DNA of 64,000 nt, from assembly GCA_030770535.1 (NCBI GenBank), contig JASVEC010000089.1, forward strand, positions 1-64,000, given 5' to 3'. A program made the position numbers and the translations under genes. The notes beneath the pieces are model-generated. The model saw nothing but the letters and a program-made list of their open reading frames with translations. It searched no databases and was not told the DNA's origin. Every line of letters starts with the position of its first letter. Within the stretch, counting starts at the first letter, position 1. Positions 23,052-33,722 of this stretch are shown in pieces. This stretch comes from Batkoa obscura (Eukaryota > Entomophthoromycota > Entomophthoromycetes > Entomophthorales > Batkoaceae).

Positions 23052-26000
23052 TCACATTGCTGATTTGAGAAACTTGGCATGGACTCGGTTATATATAACG
23101 CTTGTTCGTTTATGTTTAATTGAATAGCTATCATACAAGTGTTTATGTATGACTTCATATGGTCCATCCCATTTCAATGCTAATTTATTTTTTCTAGATT
23201 GATTATAGGAAGGGTACAGATGAACGATATCACCTACTTTGAAGACGGCTAGACGAGGAAGTCGAGAAATATCTTGTCGATACCTCCTTGTTTTCGAGTC
23301 TGTCAATGCATTAAAGGCGTCAACTTGGATAGCTATTAATTTTTTTGTTAGCTTAAGCAAGTACATGTCAGGACTCATCTCTTCTTGTCTAACCATCAAA
23401 GGAGCGAATGATATGGGGAGTCCCGGATGTCTCCCATAAAGCATAACAAAAGGGGATTTTTTGGTAATACTATGTACTGAATATCTATATGCTAAAATAG
23501 CAGAATGTAGATATTCATCCCAAGAGCTAGTTTTATCGAAAGCCAGCTTCCTTAGTATACGTACTAGTGTACCATTTACTCTCTCAACCATTCCGTTAGT
23601 TTCAGGGTGATATGGAGCTGCAGTAGAATGCTTTATGGCCATTAGTCTAGCTAATTTCGGGAGAACCAGGTTAACAAAATTGGCAGCGTTATCAGTAAGT
23701 ATCACCTGAGGGCTTCCATGCCTACAAATAATATCTTCGTATATAAATTTAGATATGTGAAAGGAAGTCTGATTTGGTATTGCTTTAGCTTCAACCCATT
23801 TAGTTAGATGGTCGATAGCTACAACAATAAATTTGTTCCCTCTTACCGAGGAGGCCTCACAGAGAGGACCTATTACATCTATACTTACCGTGTGAAATGC
23901 ATGTTTAGGTAAAATAAACTTATAGGCTGTAGCTTTTATTTTACTTTGTTCCCTCTTGCAAACATCGCAATTATTTATAAAGTCTTCCAAATCTGGTATC
24001 ATTGATTCCCAATAGCAGGAGACTTTCATAGTATCGTATGTTTTTTGGAAGGCTGAATGTCCACAGATTACATCATGGAATTGTTGGCATGCAGATAGTC
24101 GTGAAGAAGGCCTAATATATGGAATATATGTTCCCTTAATCTTTTTATACAAGGCATTATCTCTTACAATGATATTTTGAGCGTTTTTCTCAAGCCATTG
24201 TTTGAGTTCAGGCTGCTGCTGCGGCCATTTATCTTTATTACCCAATAGATTGTACAAATCATCATCTATGGGGGTAGCTAGACAAATTCTGGGCAACCTG
24301 CTAAGCCCATCTGCATTTTGATAATCTTTACCTGGTTTATATACTATATCAAAACTATACGATTGTAGTTTTAGAGCCCACCTAGCTAAACGTCCTTCAG
24401 GATTAGTGATTGAATACAACCATTTTAGGGAAACATGATCGGTAATAACAGTAAAGTGAGTGCCGTAGATATACGGTCTAAATGCCTTTATAGCATGAAT
24501 AATTGCAAGGCATTCTTTCTCTGTTGTAGTGTAGTTCCTTTCGTGTTTCGACAAGGTCCTAGAGGTATAGGCTATTGGGTGTTCACAATTGTTATCATCG
24601 AGTTGACTTAAAACACCTCCAACTGCAGTTAGACTAGCGTCAGTATGTAGTGAGAAGGGCTTTGAGAAATTTGGAAACATCAATACTGGGGCGTTAAGCA
24701 GCTTGTTGCGAAGCTCTTCAAAAGCTTGTTGGTGTTCTTCCTTCCATTGAAACTTGACTTCTTTCTTTAGTAATTGGAACAGTGGGGTAGCTAAATTCGA
24801 AAAGTCTTTTATAAACCTTCGATAATAATTCATTAATCCAAGGAACACTTGTACCTCCCGCATTGTAGTTGGGGGGAGAAGCTCCTTTACTGCATCTAGT
24901 TTATTTGGAATAGGGGCTAGTCCTTTGTCAGAGACTTTATAGCCTAGAAATTCCAGACTAGTTTGGAAGAATGAACACTTCTTTGGTTTTAACTTTAGAT
25001 TGGCTTGACGGAGGCGCTCAAATACTGCTTTAAGATGAGTTAAGTGATCTACAAAAGTTCTTGAAAACACATTCAAGTCATCTAAGTAAATTAATACACA
25101 CGAAAGTTTAAGGTCACCTAGTGTATTATCCATAAGACGCTGGAATGTAGCGGGAGCGTTCGAAAGGCCTTGTGGCATCCTAGTTGGTTGAAATAGTCCT
25201 TCAGAAGTTATTAAAGCGCACTTTTCTTGGTCTTCTGGATCCATTTCTACCTGCCAGTATCCTGAGATTAAATCCATTGCTGAAAAGTATTTAGCACCTT
25301 GTAATCGGTCAACCGCATCGTCTATTCTGGGTAGAGGGTATACATCTTTCTTTGTGATTTTGTTAAGCTTTCTATAGTCCATAACTACTCTATTAGTTCC
25401 ATCTTTTTTCTTAACGATCATAAGGGGGGAGGCCCATGGACTATTTGAAGGAATGATTAAACCTAGCCTTAAGAGTTTTTGAACTTCTTCTCGTTCTGCT
25501 TTGAGTTCAGATTGAGATTTACGATATGCTTTAGTTGCGACGGGTAATGAATCACATGTATATACTTTATGTTTAGTATTGCGAGCGCAACCAATATCTT
25601 CTTCTGAAGTTGCGAATATGTCTTTATATTCCTCCAGCAATTTATAAAATTGGAGTTGCTCATCTTGGTTTAGATGGTTAATAGTGTCTTTTTCCACAAA
25701 AAGGGCTTGGTTATTTGGGGCCTCTTCGTGAATTTGAAATCCTTCTAGTGTTGCAAATTTACTGAAAGTATTAATCAAGGCGTTGTTTTCTACGTATATC
25801 GTGCCAATCTGTTGGCCTCTAGAGATATTGATTTCTTTTTTGGTAATGTTTGCAAGTAATAACTTGATAGTCTCATTCATGTTGTTGCCTAAAATTCCGG
25901 GCATAGTTAGTGGTTCTAATTGTGAGACACCTTCTATACTATATATAGATAAATGGAATTCCTTAGGTATCCATAGTGAGATCTCAGTATCTAATACTAT

Positions 26001-26885
26001 CTGTGACTTAGGCGGTATTAATAAGTTCTTAGGAGAAATAACGGGAATTCCAGACTGTTTATATGCTATCTCCGGATATTGATGAATTACGGATTCTGAT
26101 CCGCAGAGAGTGACATCAATTAATTTATTGTTGGTCCGATAGTTCATTATACGGCAGCCAGGAGATTTATTGTTTATCATATTGATAGATAGGTCTCTTG
26201 GTTTATTGTAGTACATTGGGATGGATTGATCTAATATTTTTAAGATATTTTGATCGTACAACAATTGACAACCGTGTTTCACAAAGAATTTGGTGCCTAG
26301 GAGGAAGTCATAACCTTCACTTTCTAATACTATTGCTGGAAAGGCTAAGGTTAGTTTTCCAAATTTGATTGGTATTGATGAGTATGCTCCTAGTGCTGTA
26401 GTAGTTCCAGTTCCAGCTGTACCAAAGGTGTCTGAGCAATCTATATCTGGTTTAAAGGATAATCGTTTTACCAGACGACTCGATATGAAATTGATAGGAG
26501 CTCCACTATCTAATATGATGCGTACATTCTTTTTATAAATTGACGCATTGATGTAAGTACAATCGATGGAGTTAGCTTTGTCATCGAGGTTTACTAAAAG
26601 AATCTGTTTATTTGGATTCTGGTATTCTCTAATAATTTTTCTAAATGCAATTGCTAAGTCTGATTCTCCAGTTAAGATCTTGTCTAGCGGGATTGGGATC
26701 GTAACATTGGTTAACCACTGATGCGTGTTATCTAGTTCGCTTTGTGTGAGGGATAGTTTAGATAAATCAGATAATTGTGAGATGTAAGGTTTGGAGATCT
26801 CGTTCATTGGAATCGAATCAGGAGCATTAATAGAGTTATCAGGTAGCTTGAAAATTCGAGGTGGAATGACTTTAGGGATTTCCAC
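23052..26885 (-). CDS. pol: Ty3/Gypsy Pol polyprotein
   Basis: A long open frame of 1277 codons contains, in order: an aspartic protease (ILDSGAPINF), reverse transcriptase with a YLDD catalytic box, an RNase H beginning LHTDAS, an HHCC zinc-binding region of integrase, an integrase core (DVIGPL, LTDNAANF, ETNGMVERVNG) and a C-terminal GPY/F-type module (KWDGPYEV). No chromodomain follows. The order is diagnostic for Ty3/Gypsy. The frame looks whole. Confidence 0.95.
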   Translation of the reverse strand: MEIPKVIPPRIFKLPDNSINAPDSIPMNEISKPYISQLSDLSKLSLTQSELDNTHQWLTNVTIPIPLDKILTGESDLAIAFRKIIREYQNPNKQILLVNLDDKANSIDCTYINASIYKKNVRIILDSGAPINFISSRLVKRLSFKPDIDCSDTFGTAGTGTTTALGAYSSIPIKFGKLTLAFPAIVLESEGYDFLLGTKFFVKHGCQLLYDQNILKILDQSIPMYYNKPRDLSINMINNKSPGCRIMNYRTNNKLIDVTLCGSESVIHQYPEIAYKQSGIPVISPKNLLIPPKSQIVLDTEISLWIPKEFHLSIYSIEGVSQLEPLTMPGILGNNMNETIKLLLANITKKEINISRGQQIGTIYVENNALINTFSKFATLEGFQIHEEAPNNQALFVEKDTINHLNQDEQLQFYKLLEEYKDIFATSEEDIGCARNTKHKVYTCDSLPVATKAYRKSQSELKAEREEVQKLLRLGLIIPSNSPWASPLMIVKKKDGTNRVVMDYRKLNKITKKDVYPLPRIDDAVDRLQGAKYFSAMDLISGYWQVEMDPEDQEKCALITSEGLFQPTRMPQGLSNAPATFQRLMDNTLGDLKLSCVLIYLDDLNVFSRTFVDHLTHLKAVFERLRQANLKLKPKKCSFFQTSLEFLGYKVSDKGLAPIPNKLDAVKELLPPTTMREVQVFLGLMNYYRRFIKDFSNLATPLFQLLKKEVKFQWKEEHQQAFEELRNKLLNAPVLMFPNFSKPFSLHTDASLTAVGGVLSQLDDNNCEHPIAYTSRTLSKHERNYTTTEKECLAIIHAIKAFRPYIYGTHFTVITDHVSLKWLYSITNPEGRLARWALKLQSYSFDIVYKPGKDYQNADGLSRLPRICLATPIDDDLYNLLGNKDKWPQQQPELKQWLEKNAQNIIVRDNALYKKIKGTYIPYIRPSSRLSACQQFHDVICGHSAFQKTYDTMKVSCYWESMIPDLEDFINNCDVCKREQSKIKATAYKFILPKHAFHTVSIDVIGPLCEASSVRGNKFIVVAIDHLTKWVEAKAIPNQTSFHISKFIYEDIICRHGSPQVILTDNAANFVNLVLPKLARLMAIKHSTAAPYHPETNGMVERVNGTLVRILRKLAFDKTSSWDEYLHSAILAYRYSVHSITKKSPFVMLYGRHPGLPISFAPLMVRQEEMSPDMYLLKLTKKLIAIQVDAFNALTDSKTRRYRQDISRLPRLAVFKVGDIVHLYPSYNQSRKNKLALKWDGPYEVIHKHLYDSYSIKHKRTSVIYNRVHAKFLKSAM

Positions 26886-27061
26886 AACAGGGACTTTTTT
26901 CTTTTTAGGTCTACCACGAATTCGCGAAGGAAGTGCTAGGATGAGGGTAGAGGGGTCAAATTTTGAAAGCGTATTAACTTTAAGGTCTAATCCAGTGCTT
27001 TCATCTGGATCAGGAGGAATTTTTAACTTCGTGGAAGGGGGATCCTCATTTATCCTCCCAC

Positions 27062-29578
27062 TTAGAAGTTTTTTGACTCGTTATCGGAGTCGACAAACTT
27101 CTCAGTATCATCGCCTTCAGTATCGTTATAATTGAGGTGATTTATTTGTTTATTTTTATTGAAACGTTCATTGTTGCGAACATTCTTTTCGAAATAATAT
27201 TTAAAAATACCATTTTCTGGCTTTGGTTCAGTGCAGTTAACGGTAATGTGTCCATATTCACCACAGTTCCAGCATCCAGTAAATACTCGAGATTTATGAT
27301 GGTTGGAGTAGTGTTGTTGAGTGATGGTAAAACAATGAAGGTATTCGTTGTTGTCCATCCCTTTATCTATGTGATTAACATATAATTTCTTGGGTCTAAC
27401 TTCACTTTTTGGACTTCCAAGGTATAATTCTAAAATCTCTATCATCTGTGTAACGTTGGTGATGTTATGATGAGGATCTAGAAAAAGGCATGCGATATGA
27501 CTTGGAAGGTTTCGCTGGAAGGCCAGGCGGAGGTCTGTAACGCTTAACTTTCCACAGGAAATTAAGGCATTAGCACGATTTCTTACGTTTGTAATGAAAC
27601 TCTCAAGTTTACTTTCGTCGTCTAAACGTAAAGATAAGAGGGCTGCCTTTTTTGCTTCCATTTTTACATCGGAATCATAATGGTCTATAAACGCCTTTTT
27701 GAAGGAATCCCAATTACTGCGTAAGTCGTCAGGTAAAGTCATGCACCAAGAAAGTTCATTTGTTTGTAGTTGACCTAAAAGGCATTGAGGACGACATTCA
27801 TAGGTCCAGTTGTTGGCATCGAGATGAACTTCTAGAGCTTTAATGAAGGTAGTAGCAGTAATTTCACTTGGATTGAATAAAAGACTAAAATTAAACTTTG
27901 TGTTAACAGGTTGGGAGCTTCTTGGGTAGTTGTGGCGGTGTGTTGAGAAGCTATGTGATTTTGGATCGTTACCAGAAGGTCCAGGATGACTAAAATAAGC
28001 GTCATGGGTATTGTGTGATATACCATGATCATGTTGAACAGTAATCGGATCGGCTTGTACATAGTGAGGTGAAGATTTCTCATAGGATATATGTTGAGCG
28101 ATTTGAGGAGCAATATGTGATGACTTATTTTTGTTAAAAGGATTGGCTAGGTTGACTTCAGTATAAGATTGTACACGAGGTCGTATTGGATCAGCGTTAG
28201 ATCCTGTAGCAGGATTTCTTGAGTAAATACCATCAGTAGGTACAGCAGTCATTCTAGGATTTGATTGGGGTAGGTATGTGGAAACTTGAGGAGAGTTCTC
28301 TTCTTTCTTTGTTTGATCATCCGGTTGTACCAAGTGAACAGAACCATGATACTTATGGTTTATTTGATATTCAGTACCAAAGATAGATTCTGTGGCACTA
28401 TCACCCAGATCATATATATTGTATCTTGGAACGTCTCTGTAACTCGAGAGTCTGGAGGGAGGTGCTGAAACAGCAATACGCTCCTTTCTACAATTGCAAG
28501 AAGATGCCTTGATTTGGTTAGTATTGGAAGCTACCTTAGTCTGAAGAAGAATGAGCTCTTCTCTGGTACTCTGTATGTTACGCGAGATTTCCTCCCAGTC
28601 AACTACTGTTTGTTCTTTGTCCAGTCTAATTTGTTCCTTCAAATTATTATTGGAGGTGATAAGCTGGCTAATGGTAGTCACTTGTTGAGCCATTTGTTCA
28701 TTACAAACAGCTAAATCTTGTTCTAAAGCCAAGATTCTAGCATCTTTGGTTGAAGTAGATGGAGGGGATTGTTCAATACAGGATAAGCGGTGATTATACT
28801 CTTTGAATTTATTCATTAGCGATCTATGGAGTTCTGCGAAAGTGGCTTTTGTTTTTCCGTCGATATCTGAGATTCTTTCAGTAGTATGGTCATTGATCTC
28901 AGTGAGGGAAAGGTTGATCTCATCGGAGATTTTAACAAGTTCAGAATGTAGAGCAGTATCGAGCTGACGTAATTCAGCTTTGAGATCTCCTACTTCTCTT
29001 ACTAATTCTCTGTGGGCTTCATAGGTAACGGTGTTATTAAGTCTTTGATTGAGCTCATTTAACTTACTAACATGGAGTTCATTTGAAGGGGCGATGACAC
29101 CACTCTTTTGGTTACTGATCATGGAAAGGTTGTTAACCGTAGCTAAAAGTGAGCTCAAAGAGGTAGACAATTCATTGTTATGAATTGAAAGACGGTCGAG
29201 TTCACCAACCATCTGGATGAGTTTGTTGTGCAGGAACTCTACTAGATATTGTTGAACGTGGGAAAGGGTAGGTACCGTTTGGTACTGGGCACGAAAATTG
29301 ATTTGAGTACTGGAGCCACTATTTTGGTATTGTCTCCAAGCGGAGAGGTCACCATCAAGGACGTGCATAGGGACAGCTCCGTAGGTAACGACTGAGTTTA
29401 CAACGTGAGGAGGTAGTGCAGCTTGATTTAAAGCAGCAGTTTCTATTTCTGGGGTCAGAACACTAGCTTCCTCTTCATCACTACTACCCATGTCGTATTC
29501 AGTGATGATCAACTGTTGACGGTTATCAAGAAGGTATTTTGAGTCCGCAAAATAAGGTGCAAGACCATTGTCGACCAT
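27062..29578 (-). CDS. gag: Ty3/Gypsy Gag protein
   Basis: An open frame of 838 codons has an unusually long N-terminal region with heptad-like coiled-coil character (about residues 115-350). It is followed by a Gly/Ser/His-rich linker, a retrotransposon Gag capsid-like region (about 590-720) and one CCHC zinc knuckle, CWNCGEYGHITVNC. The length is about twice that of typical Ty3 Gag because of the coiled-coil extension. It looks whole. Confidence 0.9.
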   Translation of the reverse strand: MVDNGLAPYFADSKYLLDNRQQLIITEYDMGSSDEEEASVLTPEIETAALNQAALPPHVVNSVVTYGAVPMHVLDGDLSAWRQYQNSGSSTQINFRAQYQTVPTLSHVQQYLVEFLHNKLIQMVGELDRLSIHNNELSTSLSSLLATVNNLSMISNQKSGVIAPSNELHVSKLNELNQRLNNTVTYEAHRELVREVGDLKAELRQLDTALHSELVKISDEINLSLTEINDHTTERISDIDGKTKATFAELHRSLMNKFKEYNHRLSCIEQSPPSTSTKDARILALEQDLAVCNEQMAQQVTTISQLITSNNNLKEQIRLDKEQTVVDWEEISRNIQSTREELILLQTKVASNTNQIKASSCNCRKERIAVSAPPSRLSSYRDVPRYNIYDLGDSATESIFGTEYQINHKYHGSVHLVQPDDQTKKEENSPQVSTYLPQSNPRMTAVPTDGIYSRNPATGSNADPIRPRVQSYTEVNLANPFNKNKSSHIAPQIAQHISYEKSSPHYVQADPITVQHDHGISHNTHDAYFSHPGPSGNDPKSHSFSTHRHNYPRSSQPVNTKFNFSLLFNPSEITATTFIKALEVHLDANNWTYECRPQCLLGQLQTNELSWCMTLPDDLRSNWDSFKKAFIDHYDSDVKMEAKKAALLSLRLDDESKLESFITNVRNRANALISCGKLSVTDLRLAFQRNLPSHIACLFLDPHHNITNVTQMIEILELYLGSPKSEVRPKKLYVNHIDKGMDNNEYLHCFTITQQHYSNHHKSRVFTGCWNCGEYGHITVNCTEPKPENGIFKYYFEKNVRNNERFNKNKQINHLNYNDTEGDDTEKFVDSDNESKNF

Positions 29579-29687
29579 AGTTGAGAATTAAGGAGGTTAA
29601 GGGGGTTTTTCTTTGTTTGGGGTGGTTACGCGGTAAGGACCGTAAAGGAAAGATTATAAAGGCTATCTAAAATAGTTATAAGAGCTT

Positions 29688-29707
29688 TCCCAGTTATGAG
29701 CGCCAAA
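29688..29707 (-). other. Putative primer-binding site
   Basis: Immediately inside the 5' LTR the minus strand reads TTTGGCGCTCATAACTGGG. TGGCGC at this position is typical of a tRNA 3'-end complement; I cannot name the tRNA. Confidence 0.5.
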
Positions 29708-30107
29708 TGTGAAATCTGGTACTCAGGGTTTGGAGTCAAGAACAGCTATTGCTGGGTTGACTACACTATAAGTCGAAAGGTCTTAGTTTATGTAACTAAG
29801 ATAGACTTGGATTATGAGGAATAGCACGTAATAGGTTACAAGCTATATAAGACAAATAGAATAGACAATACTAATGTAAAATCTATGTAAAATAATATTA
29901 AGAAAACTTAGTGGCTTTATTAAATGTTCGAGATATCAGGGATTAATTCAGTTAAAAAGCCTCGAACTATTATACTCTGTAAACTCTTTTATACTCTGAA
30001 AAGTATAAGTATCAAAATGAGAAGATGATATTCTTTTGGGCGGAACTAGAAATTCTCATAACAAATCAAAATAATTAACCATGGGACTGACGAAGCGATA
30101 TTTCACA
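29708..30107 (-). repeat. 5' LTR of the Ty3/Gypsy element
   Basis: 400 bp, apparently identical to the LTR at 22555-22954. It presumably contains the element promoter. Confidence 0.95.
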
Positions 30108-30550
30108 AATTAGAGCCAAAAGCAGCTTTTGCTTAGTTGACTAGTCGTAAGTCAGAAGGTCTTAGTCTATGTAACTAAGTTAGACTTGACTTATAAACAA
30201 TAGCACATAATAGGCTATAGACTATGTAAGACAAATAGAATAGGTAACACTACTGTAAAATCCATCTAAAATACTATTAAAAAGATTTAGTGGTTTTAAA
30301 AGTATGAAATACCAGGGAATAGTTCAGTTAAAAAACCTTAAGCTACTATACTCTAAAAGCTCTTTTATACTCTGACAAGTATGGATATCAAAATGAGAAG
30401 GATAATGCCCTTCAAAATCACTTGACAGAACTTCTCATAGCAAATCAAAATAAGAGCTTGGGGTTGATTGTGTCTGAACTCGAGAATACAATAACTTAAG
30501 TAATTGTTATGTTATAATCAATCATAGAGCTGATAAAGTAATATTTCACA
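30108..30550 (-). repeat. Older solo LTR, right piece
   Basis: This continues the LTR whose first 21 bp lie at 22534-22554. Without the insertion it would be about 460 bp. It is clearly diverged from the young LTR and longer by about 60 bp. It ends TTTCACA followed by TAAG, matching the left flank. Confidence 0.88.
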
Positions 30551-30665
30551 TAAGCTTTTATAATTAATTTTTAAAATTTTCAAAAATGTCAATACAATGA
30601 ATGAAAGCATACTATATAAACATTGTGATTCGTTTACACTAACTTTAATAGCTATTCATAATAAT

Positions 30666-31131
30666 TGTGAAATCTGGTACTCAGTGTTTGGAGTTAAAAA
30701 CAGCTATTGCTTGGTTGACTACACTATAAGTCGAAAGGTTTTAGTTTATGTGACTAAGATAGACTTGAATTATGTAGAATAGTACGTAATAGGCTACAGA
30801 CTATGTAAGACAAATAGAATAGACAATACTAATGTAAAATGTACGTAAGATACTATTAAGAAAACTTGGTGGCTTTGTTAAATGTTCGAGATATCAGGGA
30901 ATAATTCAGTTAAAAAGCCTCGAGCTATCATGTTTTAAAATCTCTTTTATACTTCAATAAGTATGGATATCGAAACAGGAGGACAATATTCTTTGAGACG
31001 AAGATAGAAATCCTCATAGCAAATCAAACTAAGGACGTGGGATTGGTTTGCTCTGAACTTGAGAACACAACAGCTTAGACGATTATTATGCTATAATTAA
31101 TCATGAGACTGACAAAGCGATATTTTACACA
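30666..31131 (-). repeat. Solo LTR 2 of the same family
   Basis: It begins TGTGAAATCTGGTACTCAG and ends near GCGATATTTTACA. It is closer to the young LTR than solo LTR 1 is, but of the longer (about 460-bp) type. No matching flanking duplication was seen. Confidence 0.85.
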
Positions 31132-31266
31132 ACCCAAAGTTTATAGAATTTTATAATAAAACAAAATAAAATAAAAAATATTAAAGTTTATTATTAACAA
31201 AAGTAAATTTAATTAAGCAATGTATAAAATTAATGCTTTAAAAAAACAGGAAATAAAAACCAATAA
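31132..31266. other. AT-rich spacer in the repeat island
   Basis: Nothing recognised. Confidence 0.4.
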
Positions 31267-31312
31267 ATGGGGATGTATTTTTGTATTTAAGAGTTTTATT
31301 AACATTATAATT
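31267..31312 (+). mobile_element. MITE copy 4, half element
   Basis: Only the left half is recognisable (TGGGGATGTATTTTTG...AAGAGTTTTATTAACATT); the right end is lost or too diverged. Confidence 0.5.
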
Positions 31313-31701
31313 TATTATCAAAAATACAAAGAGTAAATTAAAATTGTCATGTAATATTTATCTAATAGTTCAATTATTTTGTCAAAATTTAGTAAAAATA
31401 AAAATAAGCATAACGATAGAAAATGAAACAAAGATATAAAGTCTTTTAATAAAAAAAAGTCGTATAAATTATAAGTTTTATATTAATACTCAAAAAACAT
31501 GTTTAATAAAACTATCAAAGAGTTATATAATAAAAATTATACGACAAAAATTTTAATAAAATATGAATATAAAAAATTTAAAATAGTATAATAAATAAGC
31601 TATACTAATTTTAAGGCTTGATGCTTTATATTTAAAAAATAAAATAATAAACAGAGTTTATTTTAATTATTTATCTAAAATGTTAAACTATAATTCAACA
31701 T

Positions 31702-31803
31702 ATGGGGATGTACTTTTGTATTCAAGAATTTTATTCAATTTTTCTACTAAAATAGCACTATAAAAGATGGAAAAAATAATGAAGTCAAAAAAAACGCCCC
31801 TAA
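31702..31803 (+). mobile_element. MITE copy 5
   Basis: Forward-orientation copy; left end TGGGGATGT after TA, right end CGCCCC before TA. Confidence 0.7.
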
Positions 31804-31921
31804 TATATAAAAAAAACTATTCAATTGATTTAATAATTAAAAAGCTTCTATTTATAAAATTTACAAAAACTAGTATGTAAGTAGATATGAAAAACTACTT
31901 TAAACCTCGTTTTTGTAGTAT

Positions 31922-32020
31922 ATAGGGATGTTTTCTGGTTTCATCACTTTTTCTATTTTCTAAACACTATCTGAGTAGAAAGATTGCTAGTAAAGTTCAA
32001 ACAAAAAAATACATTCCCAT
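31922..32020 (-). mobile_element. MITE copy 6
   Basis: Reverse-orientation copy 120 bp from copy 5; ends AGGGATGT and ACATTCCCA, with TA following. Confidence 0.7.
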
Positions 32021-32264
32021 ATGTTCAAAAATTTATAAAAGTAAATAGTAATTTAAATATTGATTTTAGTTTTTCTGCTAAACATTGTAGAAAAAATATA
32101 ATTAATAAACATTTTAAAAATCTTTTATAATAAAAAAATAACTTTAAAGTATTAGACAAAATAAAAAATACTAATTAGTTAATTTTAAAATGTAAGATTT
32201 TTATTTATAACTATAGTAAAATTAACAACTTATTATTATTAATAAAATATATATAATTTTAAGG

Positions 32265-32721
32265 TGTGAAATATCACTTTGTCAGCTCTATGATTGATTA
32301 TAACATAACAATCACTTAAGTTGTATTCTCGAGCTCAGGCACAATCAATCCCAAACCTTTTATTTTGATTTGTTGCGAAAATTTCCAACTTCCCATCGGA
32401 AGAATATTATCCTCTCATTTTGATATCCATACTTATTGAAGTATAAAGGGAGCTTTTTAACATAACTCAAGGCTTTTTAACTGAATTATTCCCTGATGTC
32501 ATTACCTTTAATAAAGCCATTAAATCTTTCTATACTATTTTACGTAGATTTTGCAATAGTATTGTCTATTCTATTTGTCTTACATAGTTTGTAGCCTATT
32601 GTGTGCTATTGTTTATAAGTCAAGTCTAACTTAGTTACATAGACTAAGACCTTCTGACTTACAACTAATCAACCAAGTAAAAGCTGCTTTTGACTCTAAT
32701 CACTGAGTACCAGGTTTTACA
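32265..32721 (+). repeat. Solo LTR 3, opposite orientation
   Basis: 457-bp LTR of the same family, inverted relative to the others. It runs from TGTGAAATATCACTTTGTCAG to CACTGAGTACCAGGTTTTACA. AAGG flanks both sides (32261-32264 and 32722-32725), a clean 4-bp target duplication. Confidence 0.88.
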
Positions 32722-32725
32722 AAGG

Positions 32726-33722
32726 GTGGCCATTCCCTTCCATGCAGCTATTTATTGGTTTAGAGTAATGTATTAATAATATAGTTATAACGTTGAAATA
32801 ATTTATTTATTTAATAGCAAGTCTGTAATACTGGATATAACCCAGTCAATAACAAACATTTTTTAACTAGGTTTTACAAGAACATGTATTCATTTATATA
32901 TTACAACTTTGGTTAATATTAATAGAAATCTTGTTAATCTAGGAATTTTTATTAAATTTAGTGAAATTTTGCTGACTTATAATTCAAACTATAATAAAAT
33001 AATAAAACCATATCAGATATTTTTGCTTTTTAATAACAAATCTATAGATTTTATCACAACTTTTAATTATACCTGTTACAATTAAAATTATAATAAATAA
33101 GAAGATTCTTATTATTTTATCAAGCTTCTTATTTCACTAGATTCAGAAGCTATAAAAAATGAATAAATAAATTAACAGTACTAAAATTATAACTAATCCC
33201 TCTTAAATCCACATTGTTTCCAATATTCTTTATTTTAGTCTATCAGTTAAAAAAATTGAATTGCAAAAACTGTAAAAATTGCTTAGTTTTTTCTGGAATT
33301 TCCAAAATACTTGATTTTATTTTAACTGTTATAGCTGTAGTAGTGATGATTAGCATTTTTTAAACTAATATTAAATATTATTTATTCCTTAATATGGCTA
33401 GGAGTGTTCTGACATTCTCGATAATGTATATGTTAGTTTTATTGAGCTTTATTTTAAAAATGCTTAAACTTCATAGTATTTCATAATTTATACCATAGGT
33501 ATATTCTATCATTACAAACAATACATAATTTACAAATCATGCCATGTTATGCTATTTTTCATGGCTGGAGTATAGTTATTTAGTAGATTTTAAATATTAC
33601 TATTTATTTCAACAAATAGTCTTTAAATCTATGTTTATAATTACAACTCTTAATTGGTTCTTTTTTATTGGGCCATTAAACTGATGTAGTATTTACTTTA
33701 TTTTTATTCTCTTAAGTTTAAA
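32726..33722. other. Intergenic region
   Basis: AT-rich; no gene seen upstream of the TRAPPC2 start. Confidence 0.5.

Larger units (their letters stand above)
22555..30107 (-). mobile_element. Ty3/Gypsy LTR retrotransposon, whole-looking, very young
   Basis: This 7.55-kb element is read on the minus strand: LTR (29708-30107), gag, pol, LTR (22555-22954). The LTRs begin TGTGAA, end TTCACA and look identical by eye over 400 bp, so the insertion is very recent. AATT occurs on both sides (22551-22554 and 30108-30111) as a 4-bp target duplication. The domain order protease, reverse transcriptase, RNase H, integrase identifies Ty3/Gypsy (Metaviridae). It looks whole: no break was seen in either long reading frame. 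It sits inside an older LTR of the same broad family. Confidence 0.95.

Noticed and set aside
27137-28714. Short plus-strand frames opposite gag
   Set aside because: They are shadows of the minus-strand gag frame.
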